From JAEZDR01 sp039811185 (lineage in GTDB: Bacteria > Bacteroidota > Bacteroidia > Chitinophagales > Chitinophagaceae), in contig JBDHYF010000001.1 of NCBI GenBank assembly GCA_039811185.1, positions 62,001 to 126,000 of the forward strand: a stretch of DNA of 64,000 nucleotides. Direction: 5' to 3'. The notes under the pieces were generated by a model. That model saw only the letters and a list, made by a program, of their open reading frames with translations, was not told where the DNA came from and did no database searches. The position numbers were made by a program, and so were the translations under genes. Within the stretch, counting starts at the first letter, position 1. Each line of letters opens with the position of its first letter. This document shows positions 1-7,421 of the stretch, piece by piece.

Positions 1-1749
1 GCAGCAATTAACCAGTCGTTTTCCATGCTCGATCCCTATTTTTTCGGAAAAGTGTTCGACCTGTTTCTGACGCATCCGTACGAAAAAGGCTATTACGAAA
101 ACAGCCGTTTTGTTGTTACAGGCCGGCGAACAGAATCGGAATTTTTATGGGGTGTAGCCGGCTACCTCGGCATTCTTATAGGAGTTGCCATGGTTTCGCG
201 TATTGCCAAAGCGTTTCAGGACTATTTCAGCAATGTAATTGTTCAGAAATTTGGAGCCAGAATTTTCACCGACGGATTGAAGCATTCCATGAAGCTGCCT
301 TTTCAGGATTTTGAAGACCAACGCAGCGGCGAAACCCTTTCTATTCTTACCAAAGTGCGCACCGATACCGAGAAGTTTATCATCGCATTTATAAACGTTC
401 TGTTTGCCATTTTAGTGGGTATTGTCTTTGTGTCGGTCTATGCGTTCAGCCTTCATTGGTCTATCATGCCGATCTATGCAGGTGGAATTTTTCTTTTGGC
501 ATTGCTCACCGGGTTCCTCTCCAAAAAAATAAAGTTTATTCAAAAGAAAATTGTGCGGGCAACGAATGCGCTTGCAGGTTCAACCACCGAGTCGCTTCGC
601 AACATTGAACTGGTGAAAAGCCTCGGACTCACCGGACAGGAAATTGAGCGGCTGAATTTAAACACCTATAAAATTTTAGGACTTGAATTAAGGAAGGTGA
701 AAAGCATTCGGTCACTCAGCTTCGTTCAGGGAACATTTGTAAATCTGCTGCGGCAAATCATCATGTTTACTTTGCTGTGGCTCGTTTTCCAGGGCAGGCT
801 TACGCCCGGACAAGTAATGACGCTCACCTTCTACTCCTTCTTTATATTTGGTCCGCTTCAGGAAATCGGCAACATTATTTTATCTTATCGCGAAGCGCAG
901 GCTTCTCTTCAAAATTTCGATACTTTAATGAAGAAGCCAACGGAAAAGCAGCCCGCTGCTCCTTTAACGCTTGGACCCGTAACCGAACTTGCGTTCAGGC
1001 AGGTTAGTTTCAAACATCAATCGGCTTCCTTTCGCGCAATCGACAACATGAGCTTCTCAGCGGCTAAAGGCGAAACCATTGCTTTTGCAGGCCCTTCCGG
1101 ATCCGGAAAAAGCACACTCGTAAAATTATTGGTCGGACTCTATAAGCCCGAAAGCGGGGCCATCGTTTACAACGAAAAAAGCAGCGAAGAAATAGACCTC
1201 GATGAACTTAGAAAACAGATTGGATTTGTTACACAGGATACCCAGTTATTTGCCGGAACCATAAAAGAAAATATGTTGTTTGTTGCGCCCGGCGCATCAG
1301 ACGAAGAAATGACACAGGCCCTGTACAAAGCAAGTTGTCAGTCTATCTTAAACAAGAGCGAAAACGGGCTGGAAACAATTATCGGTGAAGGCGGGCTGAA
1401 ACTGAGCGGCGGCGAGAAACAACGCCTCAGCATTGCAAGAGCACTGCTGCGCAATCCCAACATTCTCATTTTCGATGAAGCAACGTCGGCGCTCGATTCT
1501 ATCACGGAAGAAGAAATCACCAACACCATTAAATCTATTTCCCTCAGCCAGCAACAAATCACCATTCTTATTGCACACCGCCTCAGCACAATTATGCACG
1601 CAGACAGAATTTTTGTACTGGAAAAAGGCGCCGTAGTGGAAACCGGCACCCACCTGCAACTCCTTGCAGAGAAAGGCCTTTATTACGCTATGTGGCGACA
1701 GCAAATCGGCGAACGCAAGTCCACCTCACAGGCAGAGCTGTTAGCTTAA
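1..1749 (+). CDS. ABC transporter, fused permease/ATPase (5' truncated by window edge)
   Basis: The frame is open through the left edge: eight codons precede the first ATG at 25 and read like the usual start of an exporter permease, so the true start lies outside the window. The 582 visible residues hold a type I exporter membrane domain (about residues 1-310, several hydrophobic helices). An ATPase domain follows, with Walker A GPSGSGKST (about 364), signature LSGGEKQR (about 468), Walker B ILIFDEATSALD (about 487) and the switch-loop HRLST (about 526). This is a half-transporter that should work as an inner-membrane dimer, exporting a lipid, drug or peptide. The substrate cannot be told from sequence. 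idi follows after 26 nt on the same strand. Confidence 0.93.
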   Translation, partial: AAINQSFSMLDPYFFGKVFDLFLTHPYEKGYYENSRFVVTGRRTESEFLWGVAGYLGILIGVAMVSRIAKAFQDYFSNVIVQKFGARIFTDGLKHSMKLPFQDFEDQRSGETLSILTKVRTDTEKFIIAFINVLFAILVGIVFVSVYAFSLHWSIMPIYAGGIFLLALLTGFLSKKIKFIQKKIVRATNALAGSTTESLRNIELVKSLGLTGQEIERLNLNTYKILGLELRKVKSIRSLSFVQGTFVNLLRQIIMFTLLWLVFQGRLTPGQVMTLTFYSFFIFGPLQEIGNIILSYREAQASLQNFDTLMKKPTEKQPAAPLTLGPVTELAFRQVSFKHQSASFRAIDNMSFSAAKGETIAFAGPSGSGKSTLVKLLVGLYKPESGAIVYNEKSSEEIDLDELRKQIGFVTQDTQLFAGTIKENMLFVAPGASDEEMTQALYKASCQSILNKSENGLETIIGEGGLKLSGGEKQRLSIARALLRNPNILIFDEATSALDSITEEEITNTIKSISLSQQQITILIAHRLSTIMHADRIFVLEKGAVVETGTHLQLLAEKGLYYAMWRQQIGERKSTSQAELLA

Positions 1750-1762
1750 ACGCTTTTTAGTA

Positions 1763-1770
1763 TATTTTCG
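1763..1770 (+). promoter_or_regulatory. Possible -7 box of idi
   Basis: TATTTTCG differs at one position from the Bacteroidota -7 consensus TAnnTTTG. It ends 5 nt before the idi ATG at 1776, the same geometry as the exact boxes found elsewhere in this window. No clear -33 TTG was found. Confidence 0.35.
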
Positions 1771-1775
1771 GGTGA

Positions 1776-2309
1776 ATGGAAAATGTAGTGCTGGTAAACG
1801 AACGCGACGAACCCACAGGCACCTGCGAAAAAATGCATGCTCACCGCAACGCGTTGCTGCATCGTGCTTTCAGCGTTTTTGTACTGAACGAAAAAGGCGA
1901 AATGTTGTTACAGCAACGGGCGCTGAACAAATACCACAGCGGCGGACTCTGGACGAATGCCTGTTGCAGTCATCCGCGGCCCGGGGAAGATATACGGACC
2001 GCAGCTGAGCGCAGAGTGCGGGAAGAACTCGGACTGACTGTGCAGCCAGAAAAATTGTTCGATTTTGTTTATATAGCGGAGGTCGGAAACGGCCTTTGGG
2101 AGCACGAACTGGATCATGTGTTTATTGCAACCGCTGCCGGGCCAATAAAGGCAGATGAGCTTGAGATTATGGATACGCGTTTTTCAACCATAGCTGCCAT
2201 TGAGCGGGAAATAGCGGGGCATGAAGAACGTTTTACTGTGTGGTTTAAAATTGCGTTTCCTAAAGTAGCAGCCCGGCTAAAAACGGATTTGCCGCGCATG
2301 TGCTCTTAG
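1776..2309 (+). CDS. idi: Isopentenyl-diphosphate delta-isomerase, type I
   Basis: 177 residues, close to the family's usual 180. The enzyme interconverts isopentenyl and dimethylallyl diphosphate, the cytosolic building blocks for quinones, undecaprenyl phosphate, carotenoids and ether lipids. The Nudix fold is complete. The active-site cysteine sits in NACCSHP (Cys64), followed by the Nudix-like RRVREELGL helix, and the metal-binding Glu pair is in WEHELDH. The 3' end overlaps the convergent YcxB-like gene by 33 nt. A GGGP synthase that uses polyprenyl diphosphates lies 4.3 kb downstream. Confidence 0.96.
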   Translation: MENVVLVNERDEPTGTCEKMHAHRNALLHRAFSVFVLNEKGEMLLQQRALNKYHSGGLWTNACCSHPRPGEDIRTAAERRVREELGLTVQPEKLFDFVYIAEVGNGLWEHELDHVFIATAAGPIKADELEIMDTRFSTIAAIEREIAGHEERFTVWFKIAFPKVAARLKTDLPRMCS

Positions 2310-2762
2310 CCCTTTTCGAAGCGCATCTTTAAAGTCGTCCGGCATCTCATCTTTCGGAACAAGAAAGAATGATTTTGCCGAAAAATAAAGATGAAAAAAG
2401 GTTTCTGTTTCAAAATAAGATTGAACAGCAGACCACTTCCAATCTACATAACCCCGTTCATTTTCGAGCCGCAGCCCATCATCATTTACTTGCAGATTAA
2501 AACGGTCTTTAAATGTTTTTTCTTTCCGATAGATTGTAAACGGCAGAATGAAAAAAATACCGATGATGAGAAACACCCAGATAAAAGATCCGAGCAAAAA
2601 AGGCTCCGGTCGTATTTTATGCATGAAATATAACACAGCCGAAGTGATGGCAAAAACGTTTACCAAAATAATCATCAGCCGGATTTCTTTGCGCGAAAGA
2701 AAATGCCGTCTCAATGCTTGTATTACCTTGTTTTTATTGTAGCTGAATGCGAAATGATACAT
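2277..2762 (-). CDS. YcxB-like membrane protein
   Basis: 161 residues with two adjacent hydrophobic segments (about residues 30-75) and a soluble C-terminal half. That half ends in a YcxB-like fold containing WKWSAVQSYFETE and FFLVPKDEM, as in proteins annotated YcxB-like or DUF-type inner-membrane proteins. Function is unknown. I place the start at the ATG at 2762, not at an upstream in-frame TTG at 2780, because an exact TACTTTTG -7 box lies at 2768-2775 and would be inside the gene otherwise. The 3' end overlaps idi tail to tail by 33 nt. Confidence 0.75.
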   Translation of the reverse strand: MYHFAFSYNKNKVIQALRRHFLSRKEIRLMIILVNVFAITSAVLYFMHKIRPEPFLLGSFIWVFLIIGIFFILPFTIYRKEKTFKDRFNLQVNDDGLRLENERGYVDWKWSAVQSYFETETFFHLYFSAKSFFLVPKDEMPDDFKDALRKGLRAHARQIRF

Positions 2763-2767
2763 AGCGT

Positions 2768-2775
2768 CAAAAGTA
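2768..2775 (-). promoter_or_regulatory. -7 promoter box of the YcxB-like gene
   Basis: Reading on the minus strand, TACTTTTG matches TAnnTTTG exactly and is separated from the ATG at 2762 by 5 nt. Transcription would start at or beside the A of the start codon. No convincing -33 TTG was found at the usual spacing. Confidence 0.55.
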
Positions 2776-2818
2776 ATCAACCCTACCGCAAATCGACACG
2801 TTAGGATTTTAATCCTTA

Positions 2819-3094
2819 CTATTTTTCTACAGGCGCATTTTTTCCCTCTTCGTCCGGTGGCAGATGTATGGGTTTGTTTTTGTTACTGCCCGATACGGGT
2901 TCGAGGTTCTTGTCTTCAAAGCGGTCAACCGGTGTATCGGAAACCGGAATTTGATTTGGTTTTGAAGCCGGTTGTTTGACATTGCTTTTCTTAGAAGTGC
3001 CTGACGATTTTTTAGTAAACGCCGACTTAGCGGATGACGATTGTTTTCTGGATGTTGCCTTAGCGCCCGAAGATTTTTTAATTGATTTTGCCAT
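2819..3094 (-). CDS. Small basic Lys/Ser-rich protein of unknown function
   Basis: 91 residues. The first half is rich in Lys, Ser and Ala (starts MAKSIKKSSGAKATSRKQSS) with repeated KSS/KKSS patches, resembling bacterial histone-H1-like tails. The second half is acidic, Pro- and Asn-rich and ends PVEK. There is no signal peptide or membrane segment, and the protein is likely disordered. A good promoter (TTG, 21 nt, TAAATTTG) ends 5 nt before the ATG, which supports a real gene. A second open frame overlaps it at almost the same coordinates, but only this frame has the promoter-matched ATG. A nucleic-acid-binding role is a guess from composition. Confidence 0.65.
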   Translation of the reverse strand: MAKSIKKSSGAKATSRKQSSSAKSAFTKKSSGTSKKSNVKQPASKPNQIPVSDTPVDRFEDKNLEPVSGSNKNKPIHLPPDEEGKNAPVEK

Positions 3095-3099
3095 GTTAT

Positions 3100-3131
3100 C
3101 AAATTTAATGAACCATCCTACTTTACATCAA
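3100..3131 (-). promoter_or_regulatory. Promoter of the small basic protein gene
   Basis: On the minus strand a TTG (3129-3131), a 21-nt spacer and TAAATTTG (3100-3107) match the Bacteroidota -33/-7 consensus. The -7 box ends 5 nt before the ATG at 3094. Confidence 0.6.
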
Positions 3132-3144
3132 CATCAACCCTTGC

Positions 3145-3921
3145 TTAGCATCCTCTGAAAACCGGTTTTCGTTTTTCTAAAAATGCTTTTACCCCTTCCT
3201 CAAAGTCGGCAGTGGCTGCTGCTTTTTGCTGAAACTCGTCTTCTAACTGCAATTGTTCGTCCAAAGAACTTGTGAGCGACTTCTGAACCGCCATTTTTGT
3301 ATAATACAACCCTCTTGTTGGCATGGAAGCCAGTGTGGATGCCATTTTCAGCGTTTCAGACATAAAGGAATCATCCGGAAAAACCTTGAAAACGAGTCCG
3401 GCTTTTTCCGCTTGTTCAGCAGTTAATTTATCGCCCGTCATCATTAACGCCAAAGCCTTCTGCCTTCCTATAAGGCGGGGCAAAAAGTAGGTGCCGCCAC
3501 TATCGGGAATCAATCCAATTTTCGAGAAAGCCTGTATAAAAGAGGCTGAACCGGATGCTATTACGATATCGCAACACAGGGCAATGTTAGCACCGGCGCC
3601 GGCTGCAACGCCATTTACCGCGCCGATAACGGGTTTAGTGAGATCGGTAATTTTTTTTACGATGGGATTGTAATGCTCCGATAAAATTTTCTTCATTCCG
3701 GGTCCATTCGGATCAACCACTTCGGCGAGGTCTTGTCCGGCGGAAAAAGCTTTACCGGAGCCGGTGATCACCACACATCTTACCTCTTCCGAAAGATTGC
3801 AGTCGTCCAATTTCTCCTGCATCAGCAACGCCATTTCGCGGTTAAAAGAATTGAGCTTTTCCGGGCGGTTTAAGGTAATTGTGGCTACCCCGTCTTTCTT
3901 GGTGTAAAGGATTGCGTCCAT
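3145..3921 (-). CDS. paaG: Enoyl-CoA hydratase/isomerase, PaaG-like ring-epoxide isomerase
   Basis: 258 residues of the crotonase superfamily. The oxyanion-hole loops are FSAGQDLAEVV and GAVNGVAAGAGANIA, and the acidic residue is the Asp in IPDSGGTYFLPR. This is the PaaG pattern, where the isomerase uses Asp in place of the hydratase Glu pair. PaaG converts the phenylacetyl-CoA 1,2-epoxide into the oxepin ring form in the cytosol. It lies 36 nt after paaD but has its own exact -7 box 4 nt before the ATG, so it may also be made apart from paaABCD. A role as a general enoyl-CoA isomerase cannot be excluded. Confidence 0.88.
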   Translation of the reverse strand: MDAILYTKKDGVATITLNRPEKLNSFNREMALLMQEKLDDCNLSEEVRCVVITGSGKAFSAGQDLAEVVDPNGPGMKKILSEHYNPIVKKITDLTKPVIGAVNGVAAGAGANIALCCDIVIASGSASFIQAFSKIGLIPDSGGTYFLPRLIGRQKALALMMTGDKLTAEQAEKAGLVFKVFPDDSFMSETLKMASTLASMPTRGLYYTKMAVQKSLTSSLDEQLQLEDEFQQKAAATADFEEGVKAFLEKRKPVFRGC

Positions 3922-3925
3922 ACTG

Positions 3926-3933
3926 CAAACATA
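3926..3933 (-). promoter_or_regulatory. -7 promoter box of paaG
   Basis: TATGTTTG on the minus strand is an exact TAnnTTTG match, 4 nt from the ATG at 3921, in the short paaD-paaG gap. It suggests an internal, possibly leaderless, promoter within the paa cluster. Confidence 0.5.
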
Positions 3934-3957
3934 GAGTATAGCAGTAAAGAAATCCCG

Positions 3958-4467
3958 TTAATGGCACTTAAAATAATCGAAGGGCTCCAGGCAGTCGTTG
4001 CATCTGTATAAAGCCTTACACGGTGTTGAACCGAAGCGGCTTATTTGAGTAGTGTGATAAGAATTGCAGTGCGGGCATTGAACGGCTTCTTCCTGCGAAA
4101 AGGCTTCCGGTTCGCAAACCACTTGCTTATCGTTCGGCGGAGCGATGCCGTATGCCTTCAACTTTTGCTTTCCTGCTGCCGAAATCCATTCGGTTGTCCA
4201 TGCAGGCGACAGCACCATTTTTATTTCGAAATTTTTGTATCCGGCGGCAAGCATCGCCATGCGAATGCTCATATTAATCACATCGGTTGCAGGACAACCG
4301 CTATATGTTGGCGTTAGCGTGATGACGATGGTTTCGTTAGCAACGCAAACCTCTCTGACCATGCCCAAATCAACCACCGAAACAACCGGCACTTCCGGAT
4401 CGTTTACGGTTTCCAGCACTTTCCATATATCGGCAATTCGTTTCTCCACCGGCATGCTATTTACCAT
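3958..4467 (-). CDS. paaD: Phenylacetyl-CoA epoxidase assembly subunit PaaD
   Basis: 169 residues. The N-terminal MIP18/DUF59 domain carries NDPEVPVVSVVDLGM and the conserved TPTYSGCPAT cysteine motif. The C-terminal tail binds zinc through spaced cysteines (CPHC, CNDC, FKCH). PaaD is needed for the activity of the PaaABC oxygenase, probably through metal-cluster delivery. The ATG at 4467 overlaps the paaC stop by 7 nt, so translation is likely coupled. Confidence 0.95.
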   Translation of the reverse strand: MVNSMPVEKRIADIWKVLETVNDPEVPVVSVVDLGMVREVCVANETIVITLTPTYSGCPATDVINMSIRMAMLAAGYKNFEIKMVLSPAWTTEWISAAGKQKLKAYGIAPPNDKQVVCEPEAFSQEEAVQCPHCNSYHTTQISRFGSTPCKALYRCNDCLEPFDYFKCH

Positions 4468-5258
4468 TCTGCTCCCGGATAAGCGCGTTGTAAAAACTGC
4501 ATCTCGGCTAAGATAAATCCAAGATATTCGGTATGCACACCTTGTTTTCCGCCGCGCTGATGTTGGGCAGCAGCAGGCACTTCGAGCCCGGCTTCTGCAA
4601 AAACGGAGGTAACCTTAGCGCCCCAATTTTCTTTGTGTTTTTCAGGTGCCGGTGCAATGCCTTGCGCTTCCATATCTTTTTCATAGTCGGCTGCTTCAAA
4701 CCATTCGCCGGTAAAAGGCCATAGGTCGGCAACAGCTTTTTCCATTCTTTTCCGGCTTTCCGTTGTTCCATCGCCCAGCCGTATCACCCATTCGCTGCTC
4801 CATTTTATATGATAGCTTACTTCTTTCAGAGCTTTTTCTGAAATGGCAGCAATTTGTTTATCGTTGCTTTTCTCCAGCGCTTTGTAGGAGTAGTACTGAA
4901 AGCAGCTCACAAAAAATTGTCGCGCTACCGTAACTGCCCAGTCGCCTTTTGGCAATTCGCAGATGAGAAGATTTTTAAAATCCCACGCATCACGCAAATA
5001 GGCAAGATCATCTTCGGTAACCTGCTGTTCACCGTTTGCAGAGATTAACTCGGCAGCATACTGATAAAAATTGCGCGCCTGACCCAACAGGTCGAGCGAA
5101 ATATTAGTGATGGCGATGTCCTGCTCCAGCACGGGGCCATGTCCACACCATTCACTGTTGCGGTGGCCAAGAATTAAAGAGCTGTCAGCGAGATGTAGCA
5201 GAAACGCAATTTTCCGGTTCAGCGCTTCATTATTCGTTTGAAAAGATTGGAGTAGCAT
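4461..5258 (-). CDS. paaC: Phenylacetyl-CoA epoxidase structural subunit PaaC
   Basis: 265 residues from the ATG at 5258 (a GTG two codons upstream, at 5264, is the alternative). It has a ferritin-like helical bundle with SEWCGHGPVLEQDIAITN, the PaaC signature. PaaC lacks the full iron-ligand set and forms the structural heterodimer with catalytic PaaA. The gene begins about 16 nt after paaB and overlaps paaD by 7 nt, so paaA-B-C-D form one minus-strand unit. Confidence 0.95.
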   Translation of the reverse strand: MLLQSFQTNNEALNRKIAFLLHLADSSLILGHRNSEWCGHGPVLEQDIAITNISLDLLGQARNFYQYAAELISANGEQQVTEDDLAYLRDAWDFKNLLICELPKGDWAVTVARQFFVSCFQYYSYKALEKSNDKQIAAISEKALKEVSYHIKWSSEWVIRLGDGTTESRKRMEKAVADLWPFTGEWFEAADYEKDMEAQGIAPAPEKHKENWGAKVTSVFAEAGLEVPAAAQHQRGGKQGVHTEYLGFILAEMQFLQRAYPGAEW

Positions 5259-5274
5259 GGACACACTTTAAGAA

Positions 5275-5631
5275 TTACATGTGGGTAAGTTCGTCGGGAA
5301 GATCGTAAAACGTGGGATGGCGATAAGCTTTATCGTTTGCGGGATCGAAAAAGCTTCCTGATTCCGAAGGATTACTGGCAAAAATATGTCGGCTCTCCAC
5401 TACCCAAATGCTTACACCTTCCATTCTTCTTGTATACACATCGCGTGCATTTTCAATAGCCATTTTTGCGTCTGCCGCATGAAGGCTTCCGGCGTGCTTA
5501 TGGTCGAGGCCGGCCTTGCTTCTGATAAAAACCTCCCAAAGCGGCCATTCAGAAGAATTACCCCCTGAACCGGATGCACCACCCTCAATCTCACCATAAT
5601 CGCCGTAAAAAAATTTTCTGAAAATCTGCAT
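5275..5631 (-). CDS. paaB: Phenylacetyl-CoA epoxidase subunit PaaB
   Basis: 118 residues. The core starts at SEWPLWEVFIR and continues through HAGSLHAADAKMAIENARD, typical of PaaB (about 95 residues). It is preceded here by a roughly 28-residue Gly-rich extension. The open frame continues further upstream to 5736 but that part overlaps paaA in another frame, so the ATG at 5631, 17 nt after the paaA stop, is chosen. PaaB links PaaAC heterodimers and is needed for epoxidase activity. Confidence 0.93.
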   Translation of the reverse strand: MQIFRKFFYGDYGEIEGGASGSGGNSSEWPLWEVFIRSKAGLDHKHAGSLHAADAKMAIENARDVYTRRMEGVSIWVVESRHIFASNPSESGSFFDPANDKAYRHPTFYDLPDELTHM

Positions 5632-5648
5632 AATAATCGTTTTGTCGG

Positions 5649-6593
5649 TTAAGCAACCGCAAGTTTCTGACTGCGGGATTTTTGTTTTTCGGCATAAGCT
5701 ATAGCGGCATCGCGTACCCATTTGCCATTGTCCCATGCCTGTCGTCTTGCTTCCAGGCGCTGGTGGTTACAAGGGCCGTTTCCTTTCACCACATTCCAGA
5801 ACTCATCCCAGTTTATTTCGCCGAAATCGTAATGTTGCTTTTCTTCATTCCATTTCAAATCCGGATCGGGCAAGGTCATTCCGAGAATTTTCACCTGCTC
5901 TGCACAAACGTCTATAAACTTCTGGCGAAGTTCATCATTGGAAAACCGCTTAATCTTCCATTTCATATTTTGTACCGTATGCGGCGATTCATCATCTTTC
6001 GGTCCAAACATCATTACAGATGGCCACCACCAGCGGTTAATCGCATCCTGACACATTCTTACTTGCGCTTCGCTGCCACGACTGAGAAATAACAGCAACT
6101 CAAATCCCTGACGCTGATGAAAACTTTCTTCCTTACAAATTCTTACCATCGCCCTTGCATAGGGGCCGTACGATGTACGACATAAGGGCACCTGATTCAT
6201 GATGGCCGCACCGTCCACCAGCCAGCCGATTGCACCCATATCGGCCCATGTAATTGTAGGATAGTTAAAGATGGAAGAATATTTTGCACGTCCGGTGTGC
6301 AACTGATCGAGCATCTCGTCGCGCGAAATGCCGAGTGTTTCGGCTGCCGAATATAAATAGAGGCCGTGCCCCGCTTCATCCTGCACCTTGGCAAGCAAAA
6401 TGGCTTTACGGCGCAGCGAAGGCGCACGTGTTATCCAGTTTCCTTCAGGCAGCATTCCAACAATTTCGCTGTGTGCGTGCTGGCTGATTTGGCGGATAAG
6501 TGTTTGGCGATATTTTTCCGGCATCCAGTCTTTCGGCTCAATGCGGATTTCCTGATCTATTTTGTCTTGAAATATGAATTCTTTTTCCTGCAT
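5649..6593 (-). CDS. paaA: Phenylacetyl-CoA epoxidase catalytic subunit PaaA
   Basis: 314 residues from the ATG at 6593, which gives the usual PaaA length. The longer frame to 6641 starts at a weaker codon. The di-iron ligands are visible in the ferritin-like fold as VQDEAGHG and KEESFHQRQG. PaaA epoxidises the ring of phenylacetyl-CoA using O2, the committed step of aerobic phenylacetate catabolism. An AAGGA lies 2 nt before the ATG, unusually purine-rich for this genome. The reductase gene paaE and the ring-opening gene paaZ are not in the window. Confidence 0.96.
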   Translation of the reverse strand: MQEKEFIFQDKIDQEIRIEPKDWMPEKYRQTLIRQISQHAHSEIVGMLPEGNWITRAPSLRRKAILLAKVQDEAGHGLYLYSAAETLGISRDEMLDQLHTGRAKYSSIFNYPTITWADMGAIGWLVDGAAIMNQVPLCRTSYGPYARAMVRICKEESFHQRQGFELLLFLSRGSEAQVRMCQDAINRWWWPSVMMFGPKDDESPHTVQNMKWKIKRFSNDELRQKFIDVCAEQVKILGMTLPDPDLKWNEEKQHYDFGEINWDEFWNVVKGNGPCNHQRLEARRQAWDNGKWVRDAAIAYAEKQKSRSQKLAVA

Positions 6594-6630
6594 AATCCTT
6601 GTTTTCCGGGGTGTTGTAAAACCGTTTTCG

Positions 6631-6641
6631 TTGCTAAGCAA
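6631..6641. promoter_or_regulatory. Inverted repeat upstream of paaA, possible operator
   Basis: TTGCTAAGCAA is a perfect palindrome about a single central base, 38 nt before the paaA start and 13 nt after the GGGP synthase stop. It could be an operator for the paa operon. No other copy was noticed, so this is weak. Confidence 0.25.
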
Positions 6642-6653
6642 GTAAGATAGCGA

Positions 6654-7421
6654 TTAAGTGCGCACACTGCTGTTAACGTTTTTGCTATGAATGGCAGCAG
6701 CAATTTCTTTTAACAATGTGGGGTCTTTTTCAATGGCATTGCCCACTACAATTACATCGGCGCCTGCTTCGCAGTTAACGTAGGCTTTTTCGGCTGTTTG
6801 AATGCCGCCTCCTATAATCAGCGGGGCAGCAATGTTCCGGCTCACTTTTTCAATCATCGTTTCGGGAATCGGGTTTTTCGCACCGCTTCCTGCATCCATA
6901 TAAATCAGTTTCATGCCGAGCATTTCGCCCGCCATTGCCGTGCAAATGCTGATGTCGTTTTTATCAGCAGGAATTGGACTGGCGTTTGAAATATACGATA
7001 CCGTTGTAGGAGCGCCTCCATCAATCACCATATATCCTGTAGAAATGATTTCGAGGCCGCTTTGTTTCACCGCAGCCGCGCTGATAACGTGTTGCCCAAT
7101 CAGAAGTTCGGCATTACGACCTGATATTAGCGATAAGTACAGCAGGGCGTCGGCATACCGGCTAATCTGCGATGGCGACCCGGGAAATAAAACCACCGGA
7201 ACATCGCATGCAGCCTTCAGTTGCTGAATACACTGATCCAGATGGTTACTGATAACCAAACTTCCACCCACAAAAAAATAATCGACTCCTGCCTGCATCG
7301 ATAATTCGATCAGTTGATGCAGCTTTTTTTCATCCACCTTATCCGGATCAATTAAAACAGCAAAAGCTTTCCGCCCGTGCTTTTTATGCGCAACCAACTG
7401 CTGATAAATACTCTGCTTCAT
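6654..7421 (-). CDS. Geranylgeranylglyceryl/heptaprenylglyceryl phosphate synthase (PcrB/GGGPS family)
   Basis: 255 residues from the ATG at 7421 (the TTG at 7478 would add 19 residues unlike the family). It is a TIM-barrel prenyltransferase with FAVLIDPDK near the N terminus, FFVGGSL, FPGSPSQIS, YMDAGSGA and LIIGGGIQ for phosphate binding. The family joins a polyprenyl diphosphate to sn-glycerol-1-phosphate, the first ether-lipid step of archaea, and is also found in Bacteroidota (group II enzymes). It is followed after 60 nt by paaA on the same strand. The real lipid product here is unknown. Confidence 0.92.
   Translation of the reverse strand: MKQSIYQQLVAHKKHGRKAFAVLIDPDKVDEKKLHQLIELSMQAGVDYFFVGGSLVISNHLDQCIQQLKAACDVPVVLFPGSPSQISRYADALLYLSLISGRNAELLIGQHVISAAAVKQSGLEIISTGYMVIDGGAPTTVSYISNASPIPADKNDISICTAMAGEMLGMKLIYMDAGSGAKNPIPETMIEKVSRNIAAPLIIGGGIQTAEKAYVNCEAGADVIVVGNAIEKDPTLLKEIAAAIHSKNVNSSVRT

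Noticed and set aside
5632..5736. A 35-residue upstream extension of PaaB.
   Set aside because: It overlaps the paaA coding end in another frame and is unlike PaaB. The ATG at 5631 is preferred.
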